From contig NZ_VCBX02000001.1 of NCBI RefSeq assembly GCF_005938745.2, positions 372,001 through 436,000 of the forward strand: DNA of 64,000 nucleotides, given 5' to 3'. A program made the translations under genes and the position numbers. Under the pieces are notes generated by a model, which saw only the letters and a program-made list of their open reading frames with translations, ran no database searches and had not been told where the DNA came from. This document shows, piece after piece, positions 1-8,239 of this stretch. The stretch comes from Rhodococcus sp. KBS0724. Lineage in GTDB: Bacteria; Actinomycetota; Actinomycetes; Mycobacteriales; Mycobacteriaceae. The first letter of the stretch is position 1. Each line of letters starts with the position of its first letter.

Positions 1-2
1 GG

Positions 3-89
3 CCGCAGCACGAGCAGGCAGCGAAGTACAACCCGCTGAGCCTCGAGTTCTTGGCAAAGGCATCAGCCAGTGCGAAGGCAGCTATCTGA
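3..89 (+). CDS. C-terminal end of an unidentified protein (truncated by window start)
   Basis: An open frame from the window edge runs to TGA at 87-89 and encodes about 28 residues ending in AKASASAKAAI. The composition (Ala, Lys, Ser) is plausible for a real C-terminus, and a strong hairpin terminator follows 34 nt later, which supports a gene ending here. Too little is present to name a family. Confidence 0.5.
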   Translation, partial: PQHEQAAKYNPLSLEFLAKASASAKAAI

Positions 90-122
90 GAAGTTCCTGC
101 CAAATATACTGCTGCGTAATGG

Positions 123-150
123 AGCCGGCCTCTCGATCGGGAGGCCGGCT
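123..150 (+). terminator. Hairpin terminator after the truncated first gene
   Basis: A perfect 10-bp stem (AGCCGGCCTC at 123-132, complement at 141-150) has an 8-nt loop. Only two T follow, so it is a weak-tailed intrinsic terminator typical of high-GC actinobacteria. It separates the truncated gene from the dehydrogenase starting at 199. Confidence 0.65.
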
Positions 151-198
151 TCCGCGTTTCCGAAGGTAGAGTCATCGTTTTACCGCGAAGGAGTTCTC

Positions 199-1155
199 GT
201 GAAGAAAGTACTTCTGCTGACGGCCGACGCCGACAACGGACTCGGTACCGCAATCCGTGACGCCGTCGGAGGTGAGGCGGAGGTAGTTCGATTATCTGAG
301 CGCACCACGGGGGCGCTCCGTGCGGAGTTGCCGACGTGCGACGTCGTGGTGGGGGACTGGAGTGGTGATCTGCCACTGGGCAAGAAGGAAGCAGAGCTCG
401 GCCGGAATGTGCTCCTTATCCAACAGCCCGGTGCCGGAACCAATTTCATCGATGCGGAAGCCTGGCGCGCCGCCGGAGTTCCGGTGGCGAATACCCCCGG
501 TGCAAACGCGAATTCGGTTGCGGAGTGGGCAGTGCTGGCGGCAGGTGCGTTGTGCCGCTCCATGTTCTGGGCGCACAACGAGGTTACCGATGGTCGGTGG
601 CCACAGGAATCCATCCTGACGCGCGATTGCCGCGATCTGGCGCAGCGCCGGGTCGGCGTCGTAGGTGTCGGTTCGATCGGCCGCCGGTGTGCAGAATTGT
701 TTGCCGCCTTCGGTTGCGACGTCTACGTCACCGCGCGTTCGAGACCGCGTGACACTGTGGCTGCGACGTTCGTGTCACTCGACGAGTTACTGCCTCTCGC
801 GGATGTCCTGGTGCTGGCCGTCCCGCTTACGGAATCAACTCGGGGACTGATCAATTCCCATCGAGTTGCGCAGTTGCCCACCGGAGCGATCGTGGTCAAT
901 GTGGCGCGCGGCGCTGTCGTCGACGACGCGGCATTGGCGCGTGCCTTGCGTTCCAGGCATGTCGGCGGCGCTGCCCTCGATGTGTTCGACGTTGAACCAC
1001 TACCGATTTCGAGCCCGCTCCGTGGATTCGATTCGACCCTCCTGAGCCCGCACGTCGCCGGCGGCAGCGCCGGAGCGCGTGCGTCGATCTACTCGATGAC
1101 GGCGCAGAATGTCGCCAGTGCGCTGCGCTCGCAGACAATTCGGTGGACATTGTGA
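199..1155 (+). CDS. D-2-hydroxyacid dehydrogenase (NAD-binding)
   Basis: This 318-aa protein belongs to the D-isomer-specific 2-hydroxyacid dehydrogenase family, which interconverts 2-oxoacids and D-2-hydroxyacids with NAD(P)H in the cytoplasm. The nucleotide-binding glycine motif VGVGSIG lies near residue 155. The family's catalytic Arg (NVARGAVVD), Glu (DVFDVEPLP) and His (LLSPHVAGGS) regions follow in order. GTG at 199 is chosen because GAAGGAG (187-193) sits 5 nt upstream; an in-frame ATG at 70 would add 43 unrelated residues running through the upstream terminator hairpin. The stop codon lies in the first copy of a 17-bp tandem repeat. The exact substrate cannot be read from sequence; proximity to the ABC importer suggests a role in the same catabolic locus, but this is inference. 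Confidence 0.85.
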   Translation: MKKVLLLTADADNGLGTAIRDAVGGEAEVVRLSERTTGALRAELPTCDVVVGDWSGDLPLGKKEAELGRNVLLIQQPGAGTNFIDAEAWRAAGVPVANTPGANANSVAEWAVLAAGALCRSMFWAHNEVTDGRWPQESILTRDCRDLAQRRVGVVGVGSIGRRCAELFAAFGCDVYVTARSRPRDTVAATFVSLDELLPLADVLVLAVPLTESTRGLINSHRVAQLPTGAIVVNVARGAVVDDAALARALRSRHVGGAALDVFDVEPLPISSPLRGFDSTLLSPHVAGGSAGARASIYSMTAQNVASALRSQTIRWTL

Positions 1156-1171
1156 TTCGGTGGACATTGTG
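1138..1171. repeat. 17-bp perfect tandem repeat at the dehydrogenase stop codon
   Basis: ATTCGGTGGACATTGTG occurs twice head to tail (1138-1154 and 1155-1171). The dehydrogenase stop TGA (1153-1155) spans the end of copy one, so the duplication extends the 3' untranslated side without changing the protein. Confidence 0.9.
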
Positions 1172-1359
1172 ATCGAGGGCCGTGTTACCGCAGTATTTCG
1201 GTCCGCACGTTCCTCCAGGTGCAGTGTTTCGCCGAGGTAAGTTCCTGTCCCCGGTCCGCACGGTGGACCCGGTTGGTTCTCGGGTGTAGGTACGCACGGC
1301 TAGGTTTGCTCTCCACGACCCGCAACTGCGGCACAGATCACAAACAAAGGTGTGAGTAG

Positions 1360-2343
1360 ATGGCCTCGCTGTCAAAGTTTGGAAGGACTGCTCTTGTTTC
1401 GGCTGCGCTGCTGCTGACCGTTGCAACCGGCGCATGCAGCCGCCCGGCGACGCAAAGCACAGCTGATTCCGCCGGAAGTGGACCACTGCGAATCGCAGTC
1501 GGAATCGATGCTTCCTACGCTCCGTTCTTCGTGGCGGATCAGGAAGGCATGTTCGACGCCGCCGGTCTGGACGTCGAACTCGTCCAGTTCGGTCGTGGTG
1601 GCGAGGCCGTCGACGCACTCTCGACCGGGCAGGTCCAGATCGCCGGTAGCTCCGATACGACAACGATCGCCCAGTTGCGTCAGAATCCGTCGTTGCGTGC
1701 GATGTACTCGTACGAGGCGTCCGGTGACTACATCAAGGTCGTGCTGCGTAACGGTGTCGACTCACCGGCTGCGATCAAGAAGATGGGCATCGTCCCGGGT
1801 CTCAGCCAGATTTCGACGGACAAGTACCTCGCTGCCAACTCCATTGCCCCCGGTTCGGTCGAGATGATCTCGGCGACCCCGACGGACATGCCCGCACTGC
1901 TCAGCCGCGGCGACATCGACGGGTTTGTCCTGTGGGAGCCGTGGCCGGCCACCGCCCTGGATCAGGGGACCGGCCACGTAGTGGCAGTAACCGGAGACTA
2001 CGGCTGGTTCTATCATCATTGGGCGATCACGACGGCTCCGTGGTTGTCGGCCAACGAAGAGACAGCGCGAACCGTCGCGAAGGTGCTCGACGAGGCAACG
2101 CGCAAGGTCGAGTCGGATCCGGGCGTGGCAGCGTCCGCGACCAAGGCGGCTGTGAACGTCAGCGAGGATCAAACTATTGCCGCGGTGGACGAGATCGACT
2201 TCGCCGTGGTGAATCTCGAAGCTGCGGATGTCGAGTCGGCACAGTCGATCGTAGATTTCTACAAGTCGATCGGTGTACTCAGCGAACAGCCGGATCTCGA
2301 ATCGGCAATGCTTCTGGATTGGTACAAGGATGGTGCACAGTGA
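1360..2343 (+). CDS. ABC transporter solute-binding lipoprotein (NMT1/SsuA type)
   Basis: This 327-aa periplasmic-type binding protein of the nitrate/sulfonate/taurine/pyrimidine-precursor superfamily starts with a lipoprotein signal peptide; the probable lipid-attached Cys26 follows a hydrophobic stretch (LLLTVATGAC). The mature N-terminus RIAVGIDASYAPFFVADQEGMF is the usual first strand of this fold. ATG 1360 has AAAGG at 1346-1350. The next gene starts GTG within its stop codon (GTGA overlap), so SBP, ATPase and permease are translationally coupled. A clear paralogue is encoded on the other strand at 13232-14203. The ligand is unknown; members bind sulfonates, thiamine precursors, aromatic acids and others. 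Family is confident, substrate is not. Confidence 0.85.
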   Translation: MASLSKFGRTALVSAALLLTVATGACSRPATQSTADSAGSGPLRIAVGIDASYAPFFVADQEGMFDAAGLDVELVQFGRGGEAVDALSTGQVQIAGSSDTTTIAQLRQNPSLRAMYSYEASGDYIKVVLRNGVDSPAAIKKMGIVPGLSQISTDKYLAANSIAPGSVEMISATPTDMPALLSRGDIDGFVLWEPWPATALDQGTGHVVAVTGDYGWFYHHWAITTAPWLSANEETARTVAKVLDEATRKVESDPGVAASATKAAVNVSEDQTIAAVDEIDFAVVNLEAADVESAQSIVDFYKSIGVLSEQPDLESAMLLDWYKDGAQ

Positions 2344-3203
2344 GTATCGCAACAAGTAATTCAACGTCTAGCTCGGCAAATAGCGCGGGCGCAGGTGGTC
2401 CAGGCAAAAAGAACACCGGTGTTGCCATCGACGTGGTCGACCTCGGAATCAGCTTCGGCGCGGCGGAGATCGTCGCCGGAATCGACATGCACGTGCAGCC
2501 AGGTGAATTCGTCTGTCTGCTCGGTCCGAGCGGCTGCGGCAAGTCGACGCTGCTGTCGTCCATGGCCGGCTTCGTGGAACCCAGCGCCGGCGAGATCGTG
2601 TGCGACGGAGATGTCGTCGACGGTAGTAACCGGCACGCAGGCATGGTGTTTCAGAGCTCCGAAGCGTTGTTCGAATGGATGACCGTGAGCCAGAACGTGG
2701 CCTACGGCCCCAGGATGCGTGGAGCGAACCGCAGCGAGCAGGCCGGTATTGCGGCCGAGTACCTCGCGATGGTCGGCTTGCCCCACGCGGGTGCGAAGTT
2801 CCCCTCGCAGCTGTCCGGCGGTATGCGGCAACGTGTTCAGATCGCACGAGTTCTTGCCAACCAGCCGTCGTTGGTTCTCATGGACGAGCCGTTCGGTGCG
2901 TTGGACGCTCAGACTCGTCAAGTTCTGCAGACCGAACTCGACCGTATCTGGCGGCACACCCGCTGCACCGTGGTATTCGTGACTCACGATATCGACGAGG
3001 CGCTGACGTTGGCTGACCGTGTGATCGTGATGTCGGCCGGCCCGCGGGCCCGGATCAAGAGCGTCTACGAGGTCAATGCGGCTCGTCCGCGAGACCGCAA
3101 CGATCCCGAGGTGATCGAGCTCTACGAGAAGCTGCGAGACGACATTCGGGCAGAAGTGGTTGCGTCGCTGCGGAACCAAGGCATTGAGGAGGACGAGCTG
3201 TGA
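2340..3203 (+). CDS. ABC transporter ATPase (SsuB/TauB-like)
   Basis: This 287-aa nucleotide-binding subunit would energise the importer. Walker A GPSGCGKST is near residue 62, the signature LSGGMRQRVQIAR near 158, Walker B LVLMDEPFGALD near 178, and the switch His follows in FVTHDID. The first about 27 residues are a Ser/Gly/Ala-rich extension absent from most relatives. The GTG start at 2340 overlaps the upstream stop by 4 nt; a longer open frame reaching back to 1932 is antisense-like overlap with the SBP gene and is not used. It closely resembles ATPases for nitrate, sulfonate and taurine uptake. Confidence 0.9.
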   Translation: MSIATSNSTSSSANSAGAGGPGKKNTGVAIDVVDLGISFGAAEIVAGIDMHVQPGEFVCLLGPSGCGKSTLLSSMAGFVEPSAGEIVCDGDVVDGSNRHAGMVFQSSEALFEWMTVSQNVAYGPRMRGANRSEQAGIAAEYLAMVGLPHAGAKFPSQLSGGMRQRVQIARVLANQPSLVLMDEPFGALDAQTRQVLQTELDRIWRHTRCTVVFVTHDIDEALTLADRVIVMSAGPRARIKSVYEVNAARPRDRNDPEVIELYEKLRDDIRAEVVASLRNQGIEEDEL

Positions 3204-4036
3204 CGGCTGTAGTGACCGGTGGTTCAGCCGGCGTGAGAACAGCGAAGGTGGCGCAGACAAAAAAGCGTTCGTCTGCGCGGCGATCCAAGATTGTCAAAGC
3301 GACGCTGATGTATGCAGCCTCAGCGGCAATCGGATTGGGCATCTGGTCGTTCCTGGCGTGGTGGTACGGGCCGACCACCATTGCATCACCGGCCGAAGTA
3401 TGGTCGGCGGCACAGGAACTGTGGGAGAGCGGCGTTCTGTGGTCGTCGATCACCGCATCGGGTCAGCGAATTCTCATCGGCTGGTTCCTGGGTGTCGTGA
3501 TCGGTGCTCCTGTCGGAATTCTGATGGGCCGCATTGCCATCGTGCGACAGCTCCTCGATCCGTACATCGAGTTCTTCCGGTTCATTCCGCCTATTGCGTT
3601 TGTCACTCTCGCCGTCGTGTGGTTCGGCATCGGTGAGACGTCGAAGGTTGTTCTGATCTTCTACACCTCGGTATTCATCGTTACGGTCAGCACGATTGCC
3701 GCGACTGTTGCGATCAGCGAGAACAAACTGCAGGCAGCGGCAAATCTTGGTGCCAACAAACTTCAGATCATGAAGACGGTGGTCCTGCCCTCGTCGATCC
3801 CCGGCATCGTCACCGGCGCTCGCCTGGCAATGGGCAACAGCTTCCTCACCATCGTGTCGGCGGAGATCGTCGCCGCCGACCAGGGTATCGGTTCGATGAT
3901 CTGGCAGGCTCGAAACTACGGCCGGATCGACTGGACGTTCGTCGGCATCATCGTCCTGGGCATCATGGGCTTCATCTTCGACCGGATCCTCCGCATTCTG
4001 TCCTCACGGTACCTCGCCCGTTACGGCGTCAAATAG
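3200..4036 (+). CDS. ABC transporter permease (SsuC/TauC-like)
   Basis: This 278-aa inner-membrane permease of the BPD_transp_1 family has about six hydrophobic helices. The ATPase-contacting cytoplasmic loop (EAA-type motif) is visible near residue 180 as AAANLGANKLQIMKTVVLP followed by GARLAMG. The N-terminal about 35 residues are basic and cytoplasmic. The GTG start at 3200 overlaps the ATPase stop by 4 nt, completing a coupled SBP-ATPase-permease unit. The next gene follows after 13 nt with its own ribosome-binding site, so the aldolase-like gene is probably in the same operon. Confidence 0.9.
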   Translation: MTAVVTGGSAGVRTAKVAQTKKRSSARRSKIVKATLMYAASAAIGLGIWSFLAWWYGPTTIASPAEVWSAAQELWESGVLWSSITASGQRILIGWFLGVVIGAPVGILMGRIAIVRQLLDPYIEFFRFIPPIAFVTLAVVWFGIGETSKVVLIFYTSVFIVTVSTIAATVAISENKLQAAANLGANKLQIMKTVVLPSSIPGIVTGARLAMGNSFLTIVSAEIVAADQGIGSMIWQARNYGRIDWTFVGIIVLGIMGFIFDRILRILSSRYLARYGVK

Positions 4037-4049
4037 TCAGGAGCGCAGC

Positions 4050-4835
4050 ATGAATCACCCGCTGAGCATTGCCGAGCAGGCCGGAATTCCGGGACCGCCC
4101 GAGTTCGCCGATATCGAGAGTGAGCGGCGTCGACGCAAGACCGCCGTCATCGGCGGGTATCGGATCCTGTCGAAATTCGGTTTGGACGAGGGAATCTCGG
4201 GACATATCACCGCCCGAGACCCGGAAGATCCGGAGACTTTCTGGACTGCGCCGTTCGGGCGGCACTTCTCCCAGGTTCAGCCGGAGGAATTGCTGCATGT
4301 GGCGTCGGACGGCACGGTCATTTCCGGAGACGGACCGCTCAACCGGGCAGCGTTTGTCATCCACAGCAAGGTTCACGAGGCTCGTCCCGACGTCATCGGA
4401 GCTGTTCACGCTCACGGTTTGAACGGTAAGGCGTTCTCCTCGCTGCACACCCGTCTCACGCCGATCACTCAGGACGCGTGCGCCTTTCACGAGGATCACT
4501 CGATCTACGAGGAGTATCACGGGGTGGCGCTGGACGAAGAGGAGGGGATTCGCATCGCGGATGCCCTCGGATCGAACAAGGCCGTGATCCTCACCAACCA
4601 CGGCCATCTGACCGTCGGAACTTCCGTGGAGAGCGCAGTGTGGTGGTATGTGTCGATGGAGCGGTCGATGCAGGCGGAGCTGACAGCGCGAGCCGCCGGT
4701 GATCCGGTTGTCCTGCACGAGAAGATCGCGGCGCAGACCTACGAGGCAGTCGGCACCGAGAAGGTGGGGTGGTTTGCGTACTCGACCATCATCCAGAAGA
4801 TCGCAGCAGACGAACCCGAGGTATTCGCGCACTGA
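4050..4835 (+). CDS. Class II aldolase/adducin family protein
   Basis: This 261-aa metal-dependent aldolase or decarboxylase has the family Zn-ligand histidines in VHAHG (near residue 118) and TNHGH (near 183), and phosphate/oxyanion-side motifs such as GISGHITAR near residue 52. Relatives include fuculose-phosphate aldolase and decarboxylases acting on substituted pyridine dicarboxylates and other hydroxy-acids; the sequence does not decide between them. CAGGAG (4038-4043) precedes ATG 4050. It lies 13 nt downstream of the importer permease and is followed by a strong terminator at 4867, so it is probably the last gene of the transport operon and acts on the imported compound or its first product. 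Confidence 0.8.
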   Translation: MNHPLSIAEQAGIPGPPEFADIESERRRRKTAVIGGYRILSKFGLDEGISGHITARDPEDPETFWTAPFGRHFSQVQPEELLHVASDGTVISGDGPLNRAAFVIHSKVHEARPDVIGAVHAHGLNGKAFSSLHTRLTPITQDACAFHEDHSIYEEYHGVALDEEEGIRIADALGSNKAVILTNHGHLTVGTSVESAVWWYVSMERSMQAELTARAAGDPVVLHEKIAAQTYEAVGTEKVGWFAYSTIIQKIAADEPEVFAH

Positions 4836-4866
4836 ATTCTTCGCGCACCGAATTCTTGCGAGCATT

Positions 4867-4900
4867 GGGCCCGTCGACCGAGAGGTCGGCGGGCCCTTTT
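4867..4900 (+). terminator. Strong intrinsic terminator after the transport/aldolase operon
   Basis: A 13-bp stem (GGGCCCGTCGACC at 4867-4879, near-complement at 4884-4896, one G-T pair) with a GAGA loop is followed by TTTT (4897-4900). It ends the transcript of the importer and aldolase genes. Confidence 0.85.
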
Positions 4901-4950
4901 CGTGGTGTCCCGCAACTGTTACCGAGGTCTGTTGAGCGGACCGGTTTCAT

Positions 4951-4985
4951 TTGCGGGAGTCCGTCGGCGCAATACCGTATCGAGT
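4951..4985 (+). promoter_or_regulatory. Candidate sigma-A-type promoter giving a leaderless ferredoxin-reductase mRNA
   Basis: TTGCGG (4951-4956), 16-nt spacer, TACCGT (4973-4978), then 7 nt to the GTG at 4986. No ribosome-binding site is suitably spaced (GGGAG at 4955 is too far). This geometry places the transcription start at or next to the start codon. Confidence 0.5.
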
Positions 4986-5996
4986 GTGAACACAACGTCT
5001 TCCACGGCGACCGACAACGAGATCGGCGTCGATATTCTGATCATTGGTGCCGGCCCCGCCGGGCTATACGGCGCGTACTACGCAGGCTTCCGCGGCCTCT
5101 CGGTTGCCGTGATCGATGCCCTTGCGGAACCGGGGGGACAGGTCAGTGCGATGTACCCGGAGAAGGCGATCCTCGACATCGCAGGATTCCCTTCGGTCAA
5201 GGGACGCAACCTCATCGAGGGTTTGATAGCGCAGGCTGCCCCGTTCGATCCGGTGTACCTTCTGGGCATGCAGGCTCGTGAGCTGTCGCATGACGACGAC
5301 GGCCGGGTGCGCATCACCACCAGCACGGGCCAGGTAGTGGTGGCCGGCGCGGTTGTCATCACCGGCGGCATCGGAACCTTCACCCCACGTCCGTTGGCGA
5401 AGGGTTCGGAGTTCATGGATCGGGGGCTGAGTTACTTCGTCCCGGATCTGTCGGCGCACACCGGGAAAGACGTTGTCATCGTCGGTGGCGGCGACAGCGC
5501 GTTCGACTGGGCCGTTCACCTGGAACCGATTGCCAAGTCCGTCACCCTGGTTCACCGGCGAGATCGTTTCCGCGCGCACAAATCCACAGTTGCCAAGGTG
5601 CAGGAAAGCAGTGTCCAGGTTCTCGTCAACGCCGATGTCTCGGCGGTACGTGGAAACGGGTGGATCGGCGAGGTCGACATCACCCACAAACAAGACAAGA
5701 GCACGTCCACGCTACCCGCTCAATCCGTCATCGCAGCATTGGGATTCACGGCCGACCTCGGTCCGATGATGGAGTGGGGAATCGAGATCGACAATCGCCA
5801 CATCGCGGTGAATACACGGATGGAGACGAATGTTCCGCGTGTGTATGCCGCCGGGGACATCACGGATTATCCCGGCAAGGTCCGCTTGATTGCCGTCGGT
5901 TTCGGTGAAGCCGCTACTGCGGTGAACAACGCTGCGGCAGTGCTGGATCCGGAAGCGGAGATCTTCCCTGGACACTCCACCGAACAGGAGGGTTAG
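4986..5996 (+). CDS. Ferredoxin--NADP reductase (thioredoxin-reductase-like type)
   Basis: This 336-aa flavoprotein transfers electrons between NADPH and ferredoxin. The FAD dinucleotide motif IIGAGPAGLYGAYY is near residue 18, an NADPH-binding GGGDSAFDW near 166, and the FAD-contact AAGDITDYPGKVRLI near 288. It lacks the CxxC redox pair of true thioredoxin reductases between the two domains, which points to the TrxR-fold ferredoxin reductases. GTG 4986 is chosen; an upstream in-frame ATG at 4902 would add 28 residues overlapping the terminator region. The 7Fe ferredoxin follows after 3 nt, so the pair forms one electron-transfer unit. No oxygenase or P450 partner is encoded in the window. 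Confidence 0.85.
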   Translation: MNTTSSTATDNEIGVDILIIGAGPAGLYGAYYAGFRGLSVAVIDALAEPGGQVSAMYPEKAILDIAGFPSVKGRNLIEGLIAQAAPFDPVYLLGMQARELSHDDDGRVRITTSTGQVVVAGAVVITGGIGTFTPRPLAKGSEFMDRGLSYFVPDLSAHTGKDVVIVGGGDSAFDWAVHLEPIAKSVTLVHRRDRFRAHKSTVAKVQESSVQVLVNADVSAVRGNGWIGEVDITHKQDKSTSTLPAQSVIAALGFTADLGPMMEWGIEIDNRHIAVNTRMETNVPRVYAAGDITDYPGKVRLIAVGFGEAATAVNNAAAVLDPEAEIFPGHSTEQEG

Positions 5997-5999
5997 GCC

Positions 6000-6320
6000 A
6001 TGGCATTTGTCATCGGTGAAGCATGCATCGACTACACGGACCGATCGTGCATGGAAGAATGCCCCGTGGATTGCATCTACGAGGGTGATCGCAAGCTCTA
6101 CATCAACCCGAACGAATGCATCGACTGCGGCGCTTGCGAATTGGCCTGCCCAGTGGAGGCGATCACCGTCGACCGGAAAGCAGACGCGGATTTCAAGGAA
6201 GACAACAAGCGCTTCTTCCTCGAGATCTTGCCTACCCGTAGCGAACCCGTCGGAAATCCGGGTGGTTCGGCAAAGATCGACATCGTCGGCGTCGATACCC
6301 CGATGGTTGCGGCGTTCTGA
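6000..6320 (+). CDS. fdxA: 7Fe ferredoxin ([3Fe-4S][4Fe-4S])
   Basis: This 106-aa low-potential electron carrier has the first cluster ligands in CIDYTDRSCMEECPVDC (residues 9-25) and the second in CIDCGACELACPVEAI. The spacing C-x7-C-x3-C of the first group is that of the actinobacterial 7Fe ferredoxins, where one cluster is [3Fe-4S]. A conserved C-terminal tail of about 45 residues completes the usual length of about 106 aa. AGGAGGG (5987-5993) sits just inside the end of the reductase gene, so it is cotranslated with its reductase. The following hydrolase starts on the last base of its stop (TGATG). Confidence 0.9.
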   Translation: MAFVIGEACIDYTDRSCMEECPVDCIYEGDRKLYINPNECIDCGACELACPVEAITVDRKADADFKEDNKRFFLEILPTRSEPVGNPGGSAKIDIVGVDTPMVAAF

Positions 6321-7144
6321 TGGCTGACGGCCTGCGACTCGGATACGTGGATTCGTCCTTCGGGCAATTGCATTACGCGCAGCAAGGTTCGGGTGAGGCG
6401 ATTCTCCTGCTTCATCAGGCGCCCCGGTCGTGGGACGAGTTCCGCGAGCTCATTCCACTCCTTGCCGACGACTTCCGCGTTGTCGCGATGGACATGCCGG
6501 GGTACGGCAACAGTGCTCCGGTGCCCGGCCCGCAGACCATCGAGACCTATGCGCGAGGCGCGTGGGAATTGCTCGACACCCTGGGTGTCGATCGAGTCAC
6601 GGTCATCGGTCACCACACCGGTGCGGCAGTGGCGCTCGAGATGGCGGCATCACGCCCCGAGAGGGTGCACGCTGCCGTGCTCTCGTCGTGCCCGTGGACT
6701 GACCGCAACTACCGCGAGGGGCATTCGGGACCCGGTGGGATCGACTGCGTCGACCGGGCCGCAGACGGTAGCCATCTCACCAGGCTGTGGGAGATGCGTC
6801 GCCCCTACTACCCCGAACCAGGCACCGCGCTGCTCGACAGGTTCATCCGAGACGCGCTTGCCTACCGGGTAGATCCGGCGGAGGGGCACAAAGCCTGCGC
6901 CCGCTATGTCATGGAGGCGAGAATCGGTTCGGTGACTGCGCCGGTTTTGCTGATCGGCGCGCAGAAGGATCCCTTCTCGATGCCTAACGTTGCGCCGTTG
7001 CGTGCACACCTGACGGGTGCGCCAGTGGTGGAAACGGAGATCGTCGAATCGGGGACCGTCGCGCTCGTCGAGGAGCACGCTCCGCAGATTGCATCCGCCG
7101 TCCGCATGTTTCTGGAGAATTACGCAGGTAGACGCCCCGTGTAA
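6320..7144 (+). CDS. Alpha/beta hydrolase with His at the nucleophile position
   Basis: This 274-aa alpha/beta-hydrolase-fold protein has the strand-helix signature LLLHQAPRSW (residues 29-38) and MDMPGYGNS (near 56). At the nucleophile elbow it has GHHTG (residues 97-101) where GxSxG or GxDxG is expected, so residue 99 is His. Downstream, VLLIGAQKDPF supplies a candidate acid Asp and VEEHAP near the C-terminus a candidate His. It is therefore either an unconventional enzyme or a non-hydrolytic member of the fold (lyase or cofactor-free oxygenase-like). ATG 6320 overlaps the ferredoxin stop, placing it in the reductase-ferredoxin operon. Confidence 0.75.
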   Translation: MADGLRLGYVDSSFGQLHYAQQGSGEAILLLHQAPRSWDEFRELIPLLADDFRVVAMDMPGYGNSAPVPGPQTIETYARGAWELLDTLGVDRVTVIGHHTGAAVALEMAASRPERVHAAVLSSCPWTDRNYREGHSGPGGIDCVDRAADGSHLTRLWEMRRPYYPEPGTALLDRFIRDALAYRVDPAEGHKACARYVMEARIGSVTAPVLLIGAQKDPFSMPNVAPLRAHLTGAPVVETEIVESGTVALVEEHAPQIASAVRMFLENYAGRRPV

Positions 7145-7310
7145 ATTCTGCGGGACGGGTTCACTGAGCGGACCGTGTGGCGTGCGTCTCATCGTATGAT
7201 CACCATAGTGTCGGTTCCGAAAGCACCTGCACCCATCGAGCACCCCGACTGATTCGGTCGCTGTGGCGCTCGGACTGGCAGGCTGTCACAGATCGTTCAG
7301 GAGGACACTC

Positions 7311-8228
7311 ATGGCCGCTCCACAACAATCCGTCGGGTTCGGATCAGTTCTGCCCATCGCGCCCAGAACTGCTGCGCCGATCACGGCTGCACCGGCGCAG
7401 CCCGCCGGGGAGCTGTCCTCGGTTCTGGGCAAGGCTCGAATGATCTTGGACGCTTTCGACACCGACCACAGTGACCTGTCTCTGACGGAGCTCACTCGGC
7501 GCAGTGGGGTCGCGAAAGCGACGGTTCACCGGTTGGCCGGCGAGCTGGTCGAGTGGGGATTGCTCGAGCGCGCAGGAACCAAGTACCGGCTCGGCCTGCG
7601 ATTGTTCGAGCTGGGCCAATTGGTGCCGCGTCAGCGGATTCTGCGCGACGCGGCGCTGCCGTACATGGAGGACCTGCTGCTGGCGACGCAGGAGACGGTT
7701 CACTTTGCGGTTCGTGACGGCATCGACGTCCTCTACATCGAGAAGATCATCGGACACCGCGGGCTCAATCAGCAGTCGCGGGTGGCCGGTCGGCTCCCGC
7801 TGTACTGCACCGCCACGGGCAAGATCATCCTTGCCTTCTCCCCGCAATCGGTCTTCGACGAGGTAGTCGAGCAGGGTTTCACCGCCTTGACCAGTCGAAC
7901 GACGATGTCCGTCAGCGTGCTGCGCCAGCAAACCGAGCGGATGCGTAAGGAACAACTCGCCGTGGAGGTCGAGGAGACACGGCTCGGGTACATGAGCGTC
8001 GCAGTGCCGGTGTTCAGCGGCCCGCGCACTCTGGCCGGCGCGTTGTCTGTGACAGCGCCGACGGCTCGCCTCAACGTCAGCCGCATCACCGGGGCCCTGC
8101 GTACTGCCGGCGCCGGAATCACCCGAAAACTTCATGCCATGAAGTGCACACATTCACCGAGCGACCCGCTGGCTCTGCGCACGATCTGCAGTCCGGTGAT
8201 GTGTTCGTTCAACGGTTGCGGCAAGTAG
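7311..8228 (+). CDS. IclR-family transcriptional regulator
   Basis: This 305-aa regulator has an N-terminal winged helix (about residues 47-105, recognition region LTELTRRSGVAKATVHRLAGEL) followed by the IclR effector domain, recognisable by ETVHFAVRDGIDVLYIEK, LPLYCTATGKIILAF and the C-terminal VAVPVFSGP segment. ATG 7311 has AGGAGGA at 7299-7305; an upstream in-frame start at 7263 is less good. The first about 40 residues are an Ala/Pro-rich extension, and the C-terminal about 25 residues beyond the domain contain three Cys (KCTHS, TICS, MCSFNGCGK), which is unusual. It sits between the plus-strand transport and redox genes and the convergent CoA-pathway operon and probably controls the locus. 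Confidence 0.85.
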   Translation: MAAPQQSVGFGSVLPIAPRTAAPITAAPAQPAGELSSVLGKARMILDAFDTDHSDLSLTELTRRSGVAKATVHRLAGELVEWGLLERAGTKYRLGLRLFELGQLVPRQRILRDAALPYMEDLLLATQETVHFAVRDGIDVLYIEKIIGHRGLNQQSRVAGRLPLYCTATGKIILAFSPQSVFDEVVEQGFTALTSRTTMSVSVLRQQTERMRKEQLAVEVEETRLGYMSVAVPVFSGPRTLAGALSVTAPTARLNVSRITGALRTAGAGITRKLHAMKCTHSPSDPLALRTICSPVMCSFNGCGK

Positions 8229-8239
8229 CGAGGCGCGGT

